Below are positions 45,215 to 54,687 of a stretch of DNA of 64,000 nucleotides, piece after piece (position 1 is the stretch's first letter; every line of letters begins with the position of its first letter). Under the pieces are notes generated by a model. It saw only the letters and a list, made by a program, of their open reading frames with translations, ran no database searches and had not been told where the DNA came from. The DNA is from Bacteroidales bacterium (GTDB lineage Bacteria > Bacteroidota > Bacteroidia > Bacteroidales > WCHB1-69): positions 1-64,000 of the forward strand of contig JAFXTS010000029.1 in assembly GCA_017535665.1 (NCBI GenBank), written 5' to 3'. Made by a program: the position numbers and the translations under genes.

Positions 45215-46564
45215 TCAACGATTTTCGTTCAAAATTTCACGCAATCCCTCCCGAATAATTTCCTGACATGGCATCTTGGAAGGACACACCACTTCACAAA
45301 GTGCAAAATCCTCATCATCAACCTCATAAATACCCAAATCTTCCATCAGCTCAATGTTGTGAGTTTTGCATGCCTTCAACAATTCCAAAGGAAGAATGGA
45401 CTGATAAGGGAACACTTTATCATACAAACCGGTCATGACGAAGTTGCGCTGGTCGCCATGCTGAGAGGTGTTGAAATTGAAAATGTGGTGCTTGACCAGC
45501 CAGGCGAGAAAGGTATGAGAGAAGCTCCATTTATGAAGATTCGGCCGTAGCCAGCCCAATATCTCACGCTCGCCACCCTCCGGCAGCAACGTCAGCTGGG
45601 CATCATAGAAGCGGGGAGTGACATAGTCGCCCACATCGGCGCCAGTGAGCACATTGCCGCTAATGATGCGCGCATGTTCTTCTGACAGATTATGGTCGAA
45701 AGCGCGGCTGACATCCATACCCAAAGTAGTGGAATAGTAATGGGGATGGCGGATGGCCGGGCCTGTCAGCGCAAAAATACGGTTAAACGTCAGTTCACCT
45801 TTCGACAGGAGTCGCCCTATCTGCGCCACGTTCCACGGCTGGATATACCATACAATGTCGCCCTTGTCGAGCGGAGAGATCCTGTGGATTTGCGGACCGA
45901 GGTTCCCGGCGGGGTGCGGTCCTGTGAAATATTGCAACTGCACATCATGCAGCGACTCCAAGAAGAGGTTATCCTCTTTATGGCTCATACAGAGATGGAT
46001 AGGCACTTTGTCGCCCACCAAAAGTCGGAGGGCACGCAGGCCCGCTAACAGATCATCACGATGCTCATTGACCAGCACCTTGTAGGAAGGAGCGAGCGGG
46101 GCGGAGTCGAAACACGGAATGAAAAGCGCCTTGGGATGGTCTTCGGGGCGGGCGATGATGGAGAACGGTCGTTGCCGCATGGAAGGCCATAAGCCGTACT
46201 GTAACAAGAGGTTACGCAAAGCCTCAGGAGTGGTAGGCGGATTGAAATCCACCTTACGGATAGTCGGCTGGTTGCGGTCCACCGACAGGATGATACACTC
46301 CACAACACGCTTTTCACCCCGAATGATTTCACATACCGTTCCTTCAACGGGCGAAACCACCACAATGCGCTCATCGGATTTGTCGGCAAATAGCGGAGTG
46401 CCCACTTGCACCGAGTCGCCGGACTGTACCAGCATTTTAGGAGTGAGCCACCGGTAATCGGTCGGACGGATATAGCAACATTCCGACGGCGGCAAAGCAT
46501 CCACCATCGGGAGCGGCGCACCTGCCAAACGCAAATCCAGACCTTTCCGAATCCGATACTCCAT
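45215..46564 (-). CDS. nqrA: Na+-translocating NADH:quinone reductase subunit A
   Basis: A 449-residue peripheral subunit: GLDLRLAGAPLP at the start, VQSGDSVQVGTPLFADKSDE, VSPVEGTVCEI, IARPEDHPKALFIP, GPHPAGNLGPQIHRI and ALTGPAIRHPHYY. It takes part in quinone reduction. Probably expressed with nqrB from the promoter at 46595. Confidence 0.95.
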   Translation of the reverse strand: MEYRIRKGLDLRLAGAPLPMVDALPPSECCYIRPTDYRWLTPKMLVQSGDSVQVGTPLFADKSDERIVVVSPVEGTVCEIIRGEKRVVECIILSVDRNQPTIRKVDFNPPTTPEALRNLLLQYGLWPSMRQRPFSIIARPEDHPKALFIPCFDSAPLAPSYKVLVNEHRDDLLAGLRALRLLVGDKVPIHLCMSHKEDNLFLESLHDVQLQYFTGPHPAGNLGPQIHRISPLDKGDIVWYIQPWNVAQIGRLLSKGELTFNRIFALTGPAIRHPHYYSTTLGMDVSRAFDHNLSEEHARIISGNVLTGADVGDYVTPRFYDAQLTLLPEGGEREILGWLRPNLHKWSFSHTFLAWLVKHHIFNFNTSQHGDQRNFVMTGLYDKVFPYQSILPLELLKACKTHNIELMEDLGIYEVDDEDFALCEVVCPSKMPCQEIIREGLREILNENR

Positions 46565-46594
46565 GAATTATTTTGTGCTTAAATAAGTTAGGGG

Positions 46595-46602
46595 CAAAAA
46601 TA
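46595..46602 (-). promoter_or_regulatory. TAnnTTTG promoter element for nqrA-nqrB
   Basis: TATTTTTG read leftward, 30 bp before the nqrA ATG. Confidence 0.6.
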
Positions 46603-46616
46603 CAAAAAAATATCTA

Positions 46617-47192
46617 TCATTTTACACAAACTGACAGATAACCGTCAATTTCAGCGATATATTCAGTAATTATTTTATAATCAGAATGATAAGAAAGAAT
46701 ATTCCGCAAATCCTCGCGGATACCCACGCCCGTGCATTTCAACAACGCCTCTTTGCGTGTCCACAGGCGTATGAACTCCAGTTCAGCATCAGCAGAAGAA
46801 CGAATCAACGACAACTCTTCTGCATTACAAACGCGTTCCATTAGCGCCTGACTCACAGCACGGCGGCACTCTACATCAATTCCCACCTCAGCATCGTGCA
46901 AAGCCACGGCCACTGCCTTTTTGCAATGACTTATATTAAAATGAAGGTCGGGATAATTGCTCAAACGCGGCTTCCCATTTTCATCATAATGAAATAATGG
47001 CCATTGCTTCAAACATCCCTTCTCGCGCATCATTTCCACCAAGAGTTCATACGCCGCTACCTTCTCTCTCCTACCCTGCAGGTGATTGATTTTCAAAATG
47101 TTATCCACCCGTTCCTGCGGAAACCACGACAGGCATTCGGCCATTTTGGCCTCATCATAATGCTCCAGTCCGGCTTGATAATGGTAAATCAT
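46617..47192 (-). CDS. 4'-phosphopantetheinyl transferase (Sfp type)
   Basis: 191 residues from the ATG at 47192, which overlaps the ksgA stop (ATGA); a longer frame to 47210 is less likely. Core motifs: FNISHCKKAVAVAL, VGIDVE (Mg2+ site) and LWTRKEALLKCTG. It transfers phosphopantetheine from CoA onto acyl or peptidyl carrier proteins. Partner carrier protein unknown. Confidence 0.92.
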   Translation of the reverse strand: MIYHYQAGLEHYDEAKMAECLSWFPQERVDNILKINHLQGRREKVAAYELLVEMMREKGCLKQWPLFHYDENGKPRLSNYPDLHFNISHCKKAVAVALHDAEVGIDVECRRAVSQALMERVCNAEELSLIRSSADAELEFIRLWTRKEALLKCTGVGIREDLRNILSYHSDYKIITEYIAEIDGYLSVCVK

Positions 47193-47968
47193 CGCACAAT
47201 GTTTTCGCAAATCTGTTCAAACTCGGCCACGCCCAATTGTTCGGGACGTTTCGACAGCAGTTCATTCTCCTTAAATTCAGGAGTGAACTCAAAGGATTTC
47301 AGAGAGTTGCGCAACGTCTTACGCCGCTGGTTGAAGGCCGTTTTCACCACATTTTTGAAAAGAGTTTCATCGCAATGCAGTCGCTTTTCGGGGTTGCGGG
47401 TGATGCGGATGACCGCTGATTTCACCTTTGGCGGCGGGTTGAAGGAGTGTTCATGAACAGTGAAGAGGTATTCAATATCAAAGAAGGCCTGCAACAGCAC
47501 ACTGAGGATGCCGTACATCTTTTTTCCTGGCGCGGAGGCCACCCGCTCGGCCACCTCTTTCTGGAACATCCCCACCGTTTCCAATACTAAATCCTTATTT
47601 TCCAATATTTTAAATAAAATTTGGGAAGAAATATTGTAGGGAAAATTGCCAATAATGCTGAGGGGCTGGGAATAGAGTTCTTCGAGATGAAGTTTCAGAA
47701 AATCGGTGGCCAGAATACGGTCATGCAGCTCGGGGAAATGCTGCTGAAGGTAGGCCACCGACTCGCGGTCAATCTCTACTACCCTGAAGTCAATGCCAGG
47801 CCGTTGCAACAAGAAACGGGTCAGCACACCCATGCCGGGACCGATTTCCAGCACATTAGGATACGGAGCCTGAAGGCTATCGACAATCTGTTGGGCAATT
47901 CCGTCATCGATGAGGAAGTGCTGTCCGAGCGCTTTTTTGGGGGTGACTTGTTGCATAGGTGGTGGCAT
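47189..47968 (-). CDS. rsmA: 16S rRNA dimethyladenosine transferase KsgA
   Basis: A 259-residue methyltransferase: KKALGQHFLIDD, VLEIGPGMGVLTRFL (AdoMet site), GNFPYNISSQI and MFQKEVAERV. It dimethylates two adenines near the 3' end of 16S rRNA. An in-frame ATG at 47956 (MQQVTPKKALGQ) is an alternative start. Confidence 0.96.
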   Translation of the reverse strand: MPPPMQQVTPKKALGQHFLIDDGIAQQIVDSLQAPYPNVLEIGPGMGVLTRFLLQRPGIDFRVVEIDRESVAYLQQHFPELHDRILATDFLKLHLEELYSQPLSIIGNFPYNISSQILFKILENKDLVLETVGMFQKEVAERVASAPGKKMYGILSVLLQAFFDIEYLFTVHEHSFNPPPKVKSAVIRITRNPEKRLHCDETLFKNVVKTAFNQRRKTLRNSLKSFEFTPEFKENELLSKRPEQLGVAEFEQICENIVR

Positions 47969-47975
47969 TTAAAAG

Positions 47976-48001
47976 AAATGCCCGCCTCACGGCAGGCATT
48001 T
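47976..48001 (-). terminator. Hairpin between rpsA and rsmA
   Basis: An 11-bp stem with one mismatch (47976-47986 with 47991-48001) and a TCAC loop, followed leftward by TTTCTTTT. It ends the rpsA transcript. Confidence 0.75.
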
Positions 48002-48021
48002 CATATTCATACTTACAAAGA

Positions 48022-50016
48022 TTACTCTTCGGTCTTACCGAGTTTCTCTTTGAGGGCCTTGAGAGCGTCGAGGTCACCGAGGGTGGTCTTTTCAACGCTT
48101 TCGTTGAGTTTCTTAATCTCCTTGGCCTGCTTTTTGTCTTCGGCCTCCATTGCCTTGGTCTCTTCCTCTTGGTTGAGCTGCCAGGTTCTGGTGTGGGAGA
48201 GGTTGATCTTCTTGGCCTCTTTCGAGAATTCAACAACCTTGAAGGGCAGCACTTCGTCAACCTTAGCGTAGGTCTTGTCCTGCTTCAGGAGGTTGCGGTT
48301 GAAAGCGAAACCTTCGATGTCGTACGGAAGAGCGATGACAGCACCCTTGTCGGTCATGCTGACCACCTTACCTTCGTGTTCGGAACCGACGGTGAATACG
48401 GTTTCATAAACATCCCAAGGATTCTCCTCGAGCTGTTTGTGACCGAGGCTGAGACGTCTGTTCTCGACATCGACTTCGAGCACCACCACGTCGATTTTCT
48501 CACCGGTCTTGGTGAATTCGGCGGGGTGTTTGATCTTCTTCGACCAGGAGAGGTCGGAGATGTGGATGAGGCCGTCAACACCCTCTTCGAGTTCGACGAA
48601 GATGCCGAAGTTGGTGAAGTTGCGGACGATAGCAGTGTGCTTCGAACCGACGGGATATTTCTCGGTGATGTTAGCCCACGGATCGGGGATAAGCTGTTTG
48701 ATACCGAGAGACATCTTTCTCTCTTCTTTGTCGAGGGTGAGCAGCACGGCGTCGATTTCGTCACCGACTTTGAGGAAGTCGTGAGCGGTGCGCAGGTGCT
48801 GTGACCATGACATTTCGGAAACGTGGATAAGACCTTCCACGCCGGGCATGATTTCGAGGAAGGCGCCATAGTCGTTGACCACGACCACCTTGCCATGAAC
48901 TTTGTCGCCGACTTTGAGATTCGGATCGAGAGCGTCCCACGGATGAGGAGTGAGCTGCTTGAGACCGAGAGCGATACGTTTCTTGTTCTCGTCGAAGTCG
49001 AGGATAACCACGTTGATCTTCTGGTCAAGCTGCACGATCTCTTCGGGGTGGATGATGCGGCCCCAAGAGAGGTCGGTGATGTGGATAAGACCGTCCACGC
49101 CGCCGAGGTCGACGAACACACCGTAGGTGGTAATGTTCTTGACGGTACCTTCGAGCACCTGGCCCTTTTCGAGGCGGGAGATGATCTCTGCCTTCTGGGC
49201 TTCGAGTTCGGACTCGATGAGTGCCTTGTGGGAAACAACCACGTTCTTGAACTCTTGGTTGATTTTCACCACCTTGAAGTCCATGGTCTTGTCAACAAAC
49301 ACGTCATAGTCACGGATGGGCTTAACGTCGATTTGTGAGCCGGGGAGGAAGGCCTCGATACCGAAGACGTCCACGATGAGACCGCCCTTGGTTCTGCACT
49401 TGACATAACCGGTGATGATTTCTTCTTTCTCGTAAGCCTCGTTGACACGCAGCCAAGATTTGAGGAGGCGTGCTTTCTTGTGAGAAAGGATGAGCTGACC
49501 GGTAGCGTCTTCCTGGCTCTCCACATAAACTTCGATTTCGTCGCCGACTTTCAGGTCGGGGTTGTAACGAAGTTCGGAAGCGGAGATGACACCGTCGGAT
49601 TTGAAGCCGATGTTGACCACCACTTCGCGCTGGTTGATGGAGACGACGGTACCCATGATCACAGCCTGCTCGTCGATGGACTTGAAGGACTTGGTGTAAA
49701 GGTCTTCCAAGTTCTTGCGCTCGTCGGCGTTGTACTTCTGACCTTTCTTCTCGAGGGCGTTCCAGTCGAAGTTGGCCATGATTTCGCCGTAAGCGTTCTC
49801 GATCTCACGGGGTTTTCTGGGGGCTTTCGGAGTTTCCGGAAGTTCGGCGGCTTCTGCGGCGGGAGCCTCAGCTGCGGGAGCTTCTTCTACTACGGGAGTC
49901 TCTTCTGCTACGGGAGCTTCTTCCACTGCGGGAGTTGCTTCAACGGCCGGTGCTGCCTCTACGGGCTGGTTCTCGGCTACGGTTTCTTCCGGATTGTTAA
50001 TAATTTCTTCTGCCAT
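48022..50016 (-). CDS. rpsA: 30S ribosomal protein S1
   Basis: A 664-residue protein. Residues 12-65 are an Ala/Pro/Glu/Val-rich low-complexity extension with repeats like EEAPVAEETPVVEEAP; six S1 RNA-binding domains follow from about residue 117 (GTVVSINQREVVVNIGFKS first, then units such as VDGLIHITDLSWGR and VEGLIHVSEMSWSQ). It recruits mRNA to the ribosome, which matters in Bacteroidota where Shine-Dalgarno sites are rare. C-terminal tail is Lys/Glu-rich. Confidence 0.96.
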   Translation of the reverse strand: MAEEIINNPEETVAENQPVEAAPAVEATPAVEEAPVAEETPVVEEAPAAEAPAAEAAELPETPKAPRKPREIENAYGEIMANFDWNALEKKGQKYNADERKNLEDLYTKSFKSIDEQAVIMGTVVSINQREVVVNIGFKSDGVISASELRYNPDLKVGDEIEVYVESQEDATGQLILSHKKARLLKSWLRVNEAYEKEEIITGYVKCRTKGGLIVDVFGIEAFLPGSQIDVKPIRDYDVFVDKTMDFKVVKINQEFKNVVVSHKALIESELEAQKAEIISRLEKGQVLEGTVKNITTYGVFVDLGGVDGLIHITDLSWGRIIHPEEIVQLDQKINVVILDFDENKKRIALGLKQLTPHPWDALDPNLKVGDKVHGKVVVVNDYGAFLEIMPGVEGLIHVSEMSWSQHLRTAHDFLKVGDEIDAVLLTLDKEERKMSLGIKQLIPDPWANITEKYPVGSKHTAIVRNFTNFGIFVELEEGVDGLIHISDLSWSKKIKHPAEFTKTGEKIDVVVLEVDVENRRLSLGHKQLEENPWDVYETVFTVGSEHEGKVVSMTDKGAVIALPYDIEGFAFNRNLLKQDKTYAKVDEVLPFKVVEFSKEAKKINLSHTRTWQLNQEEETKAMEAEDKKQAKEIKKLNESVEKTTLGDLDALKALKEKLGKTEE

Positions 50017-50117
50017 TTACTAAAAAATTTTATCCTTAAAAGGATAGGTTAAAAAGGTGATACATTGAGGTTTACTACTAAAAAACTCCATTCCCGGAGC
50101 CTCTCGGAAATGGAGTG

Positions 50118-50125
50118 CAAAAATA
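50118..50125 (-). promoter_or_regulatory. TAnnTTTG promoter element for rpsA
   Basis: TATTTTTG read leftward, about 100 bp before the rpsA ATG. The leader contains a short inverted repeat (CATTCCCGGAG region near 50089-50114: CTCCATTcCCG / CGGaAATGGAG). Confidence 0.55.
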
Positions 50126-50179
50126 CAACTTTTTTCTTTATAAAAAACTATTGTTCAATAATTTTTGAAAAAAAGCGAA

Positions 50180-50712
50180 TTAGGTCACACGAGGATGAAC
50201 AAGAGGTTCCGTTGCTGCGCTGCGCTTGCAACGGAATGGTGGGGGCGCGTTATCAATGTCAATAGGGTTGTGCACCCGCGCCATCCCGCCGGCCGCAGGC
50301 TGGCGGAATCTCCCCCGCACACCTGACGGCGTGCGTTGATGACATAGCGGCATTACGGTTCTACCGATACCCGCAGGCCGCAGGCCTGCGATGACAGACA
50401 TGGTGCGGACGGCATAGAATGGTTCAGTGAAAACAATGCCGAGAATGCAACAAATTGTAATGACGGACAAGGCAGTCCGTCAGGACTGCGGGTATCGGTA
50501 GCACGCGACGACATCGTGTATCACCGGCGCAGGCCGCAGGCCTGCGGGGGAAAGGGATGGATGCGGATGACGGGGAGGGAGACGTGGAGGTTCCGTTGCT
50601 GCGCTGCGCTTGCAACGGAATGGCGAGGCAACACAATCAATCCCAATTTCCCCCTTGAACACCGCACCATTCCGCCTGCCGCAGGGCTGGCGGAATCTCC
50701 TTATTCATTTTT
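50180..50712. repeat. Non-coding GC-rich repeat cluster
   Basis: A 37-bp unit occurs identically at 50203-50239 and 50587-50623; each copy carries a 9-bp inverted repeat (TTCCGTTGC with GCAACGGAA). CCGCAGGCCTGCGG-type palindromes occur near 50371 and 50530. CTACCGATACCCGCAG (50361-50376) has its reverse complement at 50486-50501. GCAGTCC/GGACTGC forms a hairpin at 50472-50489. A CTGGCGGAATCTCC tail recurs near 50299 and 50687. No gene is credible. Confidence 0.8.
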
Positions 50713-52028
50713 TCAATCGCGGACACAACGTACCGAAAAACCGTGGTTCTTACCGTAGTAGTAGCGGCTCACGTAGGCGTAATAGTTGAGGAGGCTGCGG
50801 TAGTACGCGTAGCCACTGCTGCCCTCGGTAGCACTCCAGAAGTAGGCGTAGGTGCCGAAACTGCCGTAGCTGCCGGCGTAGTAGCCAGCAGGAAACGCAC
50901 CGAAGCCTGTAGCATTGTTATTGGAGGGTGTGTTGCCCACGGCACAGGTACTGGTGCTGCTGTTCCATCCCGTAGTGGATGCCAAAGACTTGGCGATATA
51001 CGTATTGTCACTCCCACACACATACTGGATCTGGCTACTCACATAGTCGGTCAGCTGTGTCCACTCCGCATCGCTCGGCACGTGCCATCCATTGGGGCAG
51101 ATGCCCTGCACCCCGCTGGGGTTGGCGCTGCTGGAGGTGGCATCACGCATCACCGCCTTCCAGTTGTACAAGAGCCCGTAGGTGGACATATTCGAGGAAC
51201 TGTTGTTGGGATAGTACCAATATGCCGTAGTGGTGGAGGTGCTGCTGCCTTGTGAAATGGTGGTGTTGTCGGCGTACTTCGTGGTACGCAGGTTCTCTTT
51301 CATCCAACACTGCTGACCAATCTGAACGGTGTTGTAAGTGTTGCCGTCAATGTCGGTGAGGGTGGCAGTGTTGGGGCAAGGTTGACCATCAACAAGTACA
51401 TTTTCTTCTTGTGTGGTGAAACTCTCCTCTTGGCCATACGCCACCCCAATGCTATTGATGGCATACGCCCGCACATGTTGGTGGTGGATTTCAACACAAA
51501 CGTGATGGTTTGCACCATTCCAAGATAATCGATGCCGTTGGCATTTCCACCACCGTTGCATACCATTTTGATGGATGACGCTTTGCCGTTCTGGCGGGCG
51601 GTCATCACGTAGGTGCCGACGGCGGACAGGGATACGCGGAATTGATGGGTGCCGATTTCCGGACGTACGCGGTGCGTCCCCACGGTTTTGCCATTTCCAT
51701 CCACAATTTCCAACGTCACCGCGCCCGCGTCCGCCACCGTCAGGTTCACGTCGGTGGTACCAGAAAACGGGTTCGGGTTGTTTTGCGACAGGGCGAAACC
51801 ACCGTTGGCAACAGATTCGTCAATGCCCGTGCCGTTCTGCATGGTCAGCGTGGTGTCGGGCCAATAGATGGTTTCCTGCCAGCTTTTGGTCAGGTTGGTG
51901 ATGACAACACGGTTCAACTGAATCCAATGCTCCGCCGCATCCCGTCCCGTAAAGGTGAGAGTGACAGATTGGGCAAATGCCACAACGCCCATCAGGGCCA
52001 TCGTCATCAAACAAACAATCTTTTTCAA
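50713..52028 (-). pseudogene. FISUMP-domain surface protein, broken by deletion and frameshift
   Basis: The 5' part (52028 to about 51480) encodes a signal peptide (MKKIVCLMTMALMGVVAFAQ) and a T9SS-like beta domain (LSQNNPNPFSGTTDVNLTVA, YVMTARQNGKASSIKMV), then drifts into nonsense and stops at 51300. The 3' part, in another frame up to 51561, resumes with VRAYAINSIGVAYGQEESFT (end of a fibronectin-like repeat) and a complete FISUMP domain (QIGQQCWMKENLRTTKYAD, GICPNGWHVPSDAEWTQLTD, GFSVRCVRD). The repeat domains normally between them are missing, so a deletion near 51475-51490 shifted the frame. Confidence 0.8.
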
Positions 52029-52063
52029 TTATATTAATTTTCATTTTTCCATTTTCCATTCCC

Positions 52064-53422
52064 TCACACCACCGACCACACCAACAGTCCGCCTACGATG
52101 ATGATACCCGACACGATGAGGTCGATGAGGCAGTAGCCCATGATGTCTTTGGCCTGCAGTTTGGCGATGGCCAATGCCGGCAGTGCCCAGAAGGGTTGGA
52201 TGAGGTTGGTCCACGCGTCGCCCCAAGCGATGGCGATACCGGTAAGACCGTGATCCACGTTCAGCACCTCCCCTGCCCCGAACATGATGGGGGCCTGGAT
52301 GGCCCAGTGTCCGCCGCCCGAGGGAACAAACAGGTTGAGCAGCGCAGCACACAGGAAGGTCAGCAGCGGGTAGGTAATGGGACCTGAACCGTTTACGCAC
52401 GCATTGCTGAGCACGGTACCCAGGCAGGTGCCACTGGCTCCAACGCCCGTTATGATACCCATGATGCCCGCATAGAACGGGAACTGCAACAAGATGCCGC
52501 TCGCCCCCGATGCTGCCTTGCCGAAAGCGCGCACGTAGGCCAACGGCGTCTTGTGCAACAGCAGTCCGGCGAACAGGAAAAGCATGATGACGGCGTTCAG
52601 GTCGAAGCTGCCGCCCCGGAAGCCGATATGCACCACCAGGTAGGTAAGTCCCAGCGCGGTGATGATCCACGTCAGCACGCGGCTGTTCTCCAGTCGCTCG
52701 GCCGGTGTGGTGGGCTTGACCTTTTCGGCGACGGGATCATCCTGCAGCAGGGCGGGATCCACCGCCACCACCATCATCGGGTTGCGCGGGTGCATGAGCG
52801 AGTTGACCAGCACGATAGCTCCGATGGTGAGCGCCACCATGATGAGGTTAATAGGATGTAAAATGGTATGCGTGATGGGAATAGGATCTGTAAGGATGCC
52901 GTTGGTGGCGCGGCTGAGCGACTCGCCAGCAGTGGACATGGTGAGCGGGATAGAGCCGGAGAGACCGGCGTGCCACACCACGAAACCGCTGTAGGCAGAG
53001 GCGATCAGCAGACGGTAGTCCACCCCACGGAGACGGCGTGCCACCTCCCTTGCGAAGATGGCTCCCACGATGAGACCGAAGCCCCAGTTCAGCCAACACG
53101 CGATGGCCGATACGAAGGTGACCAGTGCGATGGCGCCTGCGGGCTTTTTGGGCAGCGTGGCCAGATAGTAGATCACACGCTTCACGGCAGGGGCCGCTGC
53201 GAGGGCAGAGCCGCACACCAGCACCAACGCCATCTGCATCGAGAAGGCCAGCAATCCCCACACGCCATCGCCCCAGTGCTCAATCACCTCCAAGGGCGAC
53301 TGATGGCAAATCGGCATAGCCAATATCGCCGCCACCAAAGTCAATACAATCGCAAATATCAGTGGTTCAGGAAGATATTTCTGCACCACATTGACACATC
53401 CTCTGATAACCTTCTGGAACAT
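52064..53422 (-). CDS. atoE: Short-chain fatty acid transporter, AtoE family
   Basis: A 452-residue membrane protein with about 11-12 helices. Family blocks include LNWGFGLIVGAIFAREVARR, HAGLSGSIPLTMST, FPFYAGIMGII, NLFVPSGGGHWAIQAPI and WGDAWTNLIQPFWALP. It likely moves acetoacetate, butyrate or similar acids across the inner membrane. No butyrate genes adjoin. Confidence 0.93.
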   Translation of the reverse strand: MFQKVIRGCVNVVQKYLPEPLIFAIVLTLVAAILAMPICHQSPLEVIEHWGDGVWGLLAFSMQMALVLVCGSALAAAPAVKRVIYYLATLPKKPAGAIALVTFVSAIACWLNWGFGLIVGAIFAREVARRLRGVDYRLLIASAYSGFVVWHAGLSGSIPLTMSTAGESLSRATNGILTDPIPITHTILHPINLIMVALTIGAIVLVNSLMHPRNPMMVVAVDPALLQDDPVAEKVKPTTPAERLENSRVLTWIITALGLTYLVVHIGFRGGSFDLNAVIMLFLFAGLLLHKTPLAYVRAFGKAASGASGILLQFPFYAGIMGIITGVGASGTCLGTVLSNACVNGSGPITYPLLTFLCAALLNLFVPSGGGHWAIQAPIMFGAGEVLNVDHGLTGIAIAWGDAWTNLIQPFWALPALAIAKLQAKDIMGYCLIDLIVSGIIIVGGLLVWSVV

Positions 53423-53437
53423 ATTATGTTTTTTCTA

Positions 53438-53626
53438 TTAAAGTACAAAAAGAAGAATGAGCAAAATAAAAGCAATGATGACGATCAATCCCAAGATAGC
53501 ACGGAAACAGCCCCATCCTGTCTGAAAAAAGCCGGTAAAGAATTCTTTCACACGAAAGCCCGAGAAGATGAATCCCAAGAGACCCCCAATTAGGGCAACA
53601 ATAAGGATGATTTTCAGAACAAGCAT
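53438..53626 (-). CDS. Small two-helix membrane protein
   Basis: A 62-residue protein with two hydrophobic segments (about 3-22 and 41-62) joined by SGFRVKEFFTGFFQTGWGCF. Such short proteins occur in Bacteroidota without known function. It lies 15 bp before atoE on the same strand and 30 bp after the dehydrogenase. Confidence 0.6.
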   Translation of the reverse strand: MLVLKIILIVALIGGLLGFIFSGFRVKEFFTGFFQTGWGCFRAILGLIVIIAFILLILLFVL

Positions 53627-53656
53627 GATGATAAACTATTCGTTATGAATTAAGAA

Positions 53657-54577
53657 CTATTTCAGCCAAGCGGCCAAATTCGCTGCGATGATATCGGCGC
53701 GTTTCTCGAAAGCCTGCAGAGTAGCGAAAGCCACGTGGGGCGTAACCACCGTGTTGGGCAGATGTGCCAGCGGATAGTCGGCGGGAATGGGCGGCTCCAT
53801 ATCGAAAACATCGATACCGGCACCCGCGATTTTCTTTTCACGCAACACCTCCACCAGAGCATCGGTATCCACTACCCCACCCCGTGCCGTGTTGATAAGC
53901 AGGGCGTTAGGCTTCATCAGTTGGAGCTCGTGTCGTCCCACCAGTCCGCGCGTTTCGTTGTTGAGCGGCGTATGCAGCGACACAATGTCGCAGGTGCTAA
54001 ACAATTCATCCTTCGTCACCAAGGTCACGCCGGGATAGGGTTTCGGGGTGCGGGTATGGGCATACACCTCACAGCCGAAAGCGTTGGCAATGTCGGCCAC
54101 CCGCTTGCCGATGGCACCGAGTCCGAGGATGCCGAACTTCTTGCCGGCCAGCTCGAAGCCCACGAGTCCGGCCTTAGTGCCCTGCTCGCGACACACCACA
54201 TTGCAGGTGGGAATGTTGCGTGCCAGCGACAGCACCAGTCCGAACACCAGGTCGGCGACGGCCACGGTGGAGTAGCCCGCACAATTCTTCACCTCAATAC
54301 CCCTTTCGGCGCAATATTCTAAGTCAATATGATCCATACCGGTGAAAGCCACGCAGATACGTTTCAGGTCGGGACAACGCTCCATCACCTCGCGGCGGTA
54401 GGGAATGTTGGAAAGCACCACGGTGTCGGCGCCTTGACTGCGCGCCACCAGCGTCTCCACATCCTCCTTGCGGTCAGGATAAAGTACCAGTTGATGTTCG
54501 TCGCCGATCTGGTTGACGATACGATTTTTCAAATCCTCGGCGGGAATGCCTAATGGTTCTAAAACTGCGATATTCAT
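53657..54577 (-). CDS. D-isomer-specific 2-hydroxyacid dehydrogenase
   Basis: A 306-residue NAD-dependent enzyme. The Rossmann motif GLGAIG is at 152-157; the catalytic R232 (NTARGGVVD), E261 (DVFDMEPP) and H281 (TPHVAFAT) are all present. The reaction could be reduction of hydroxypyruvate, glyoxylate or another 2-keto acid; no ACT domain, so SerA is unlikely. Confidence 0.9.
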   Translation of the reverse strand: MNIAVLEPLGIPAEDLKNRIVNQIGDEHQLVLYPDRKEDVETLVARSQGADTVVLSNIPYRREVMERCPDLKRICVAFTGMDHIDLEYCAERGIEVKNCAGYSTVAVADLVFGLVLSLARNIPTCNVVCREQGTKAGLVGFELAGKKFGILGLGAIGKRVADIANAFGCEVYAHTRTPKPYPGVTLVTKDELFSTCDIVSLHTPLNNETRGLVGRHELQLMKPNALLINTARGGVVDTDALVEVLREKKIAGAGIDVFDMEPPIPADYPLAHLPNTVVTPHVAFATLQAFEKRADIIAANLAAWLK

Positions 54578-54616
54578 GATGATTTCAGGTTTCGGATTTC
54601 GGATTTAACGTTTCCT

Positions 54617-54644
54617 GTAGAGACGTAGCGCGCTACGTCTCTAC
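54617..54644. repeat. Perfect 28-bp palindrome
   Basis: Each arm is GTAGAGACGTAGCG or its complement, with no loop (54617-54630, 54631-54644). It lies in a 110-bp gap between two leftward genes. Looks like a small dispersed palindromic repeat of the kind found between genes in many genomes; it could also act as a terminator. Confidence 0.75.
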
Positions 54645-54687
54645 GTTACATAATTTGGTTCAATAAATACGTCAGCCTTTTCAGAAA

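Noticed and set aside
46617..47210. Longer start for the phosphopantetheinyl transferase
   Set aside because: It overlaps rsmA by 22 nt and adds six atypical residues; the ATGA coupling at 47192 is better.
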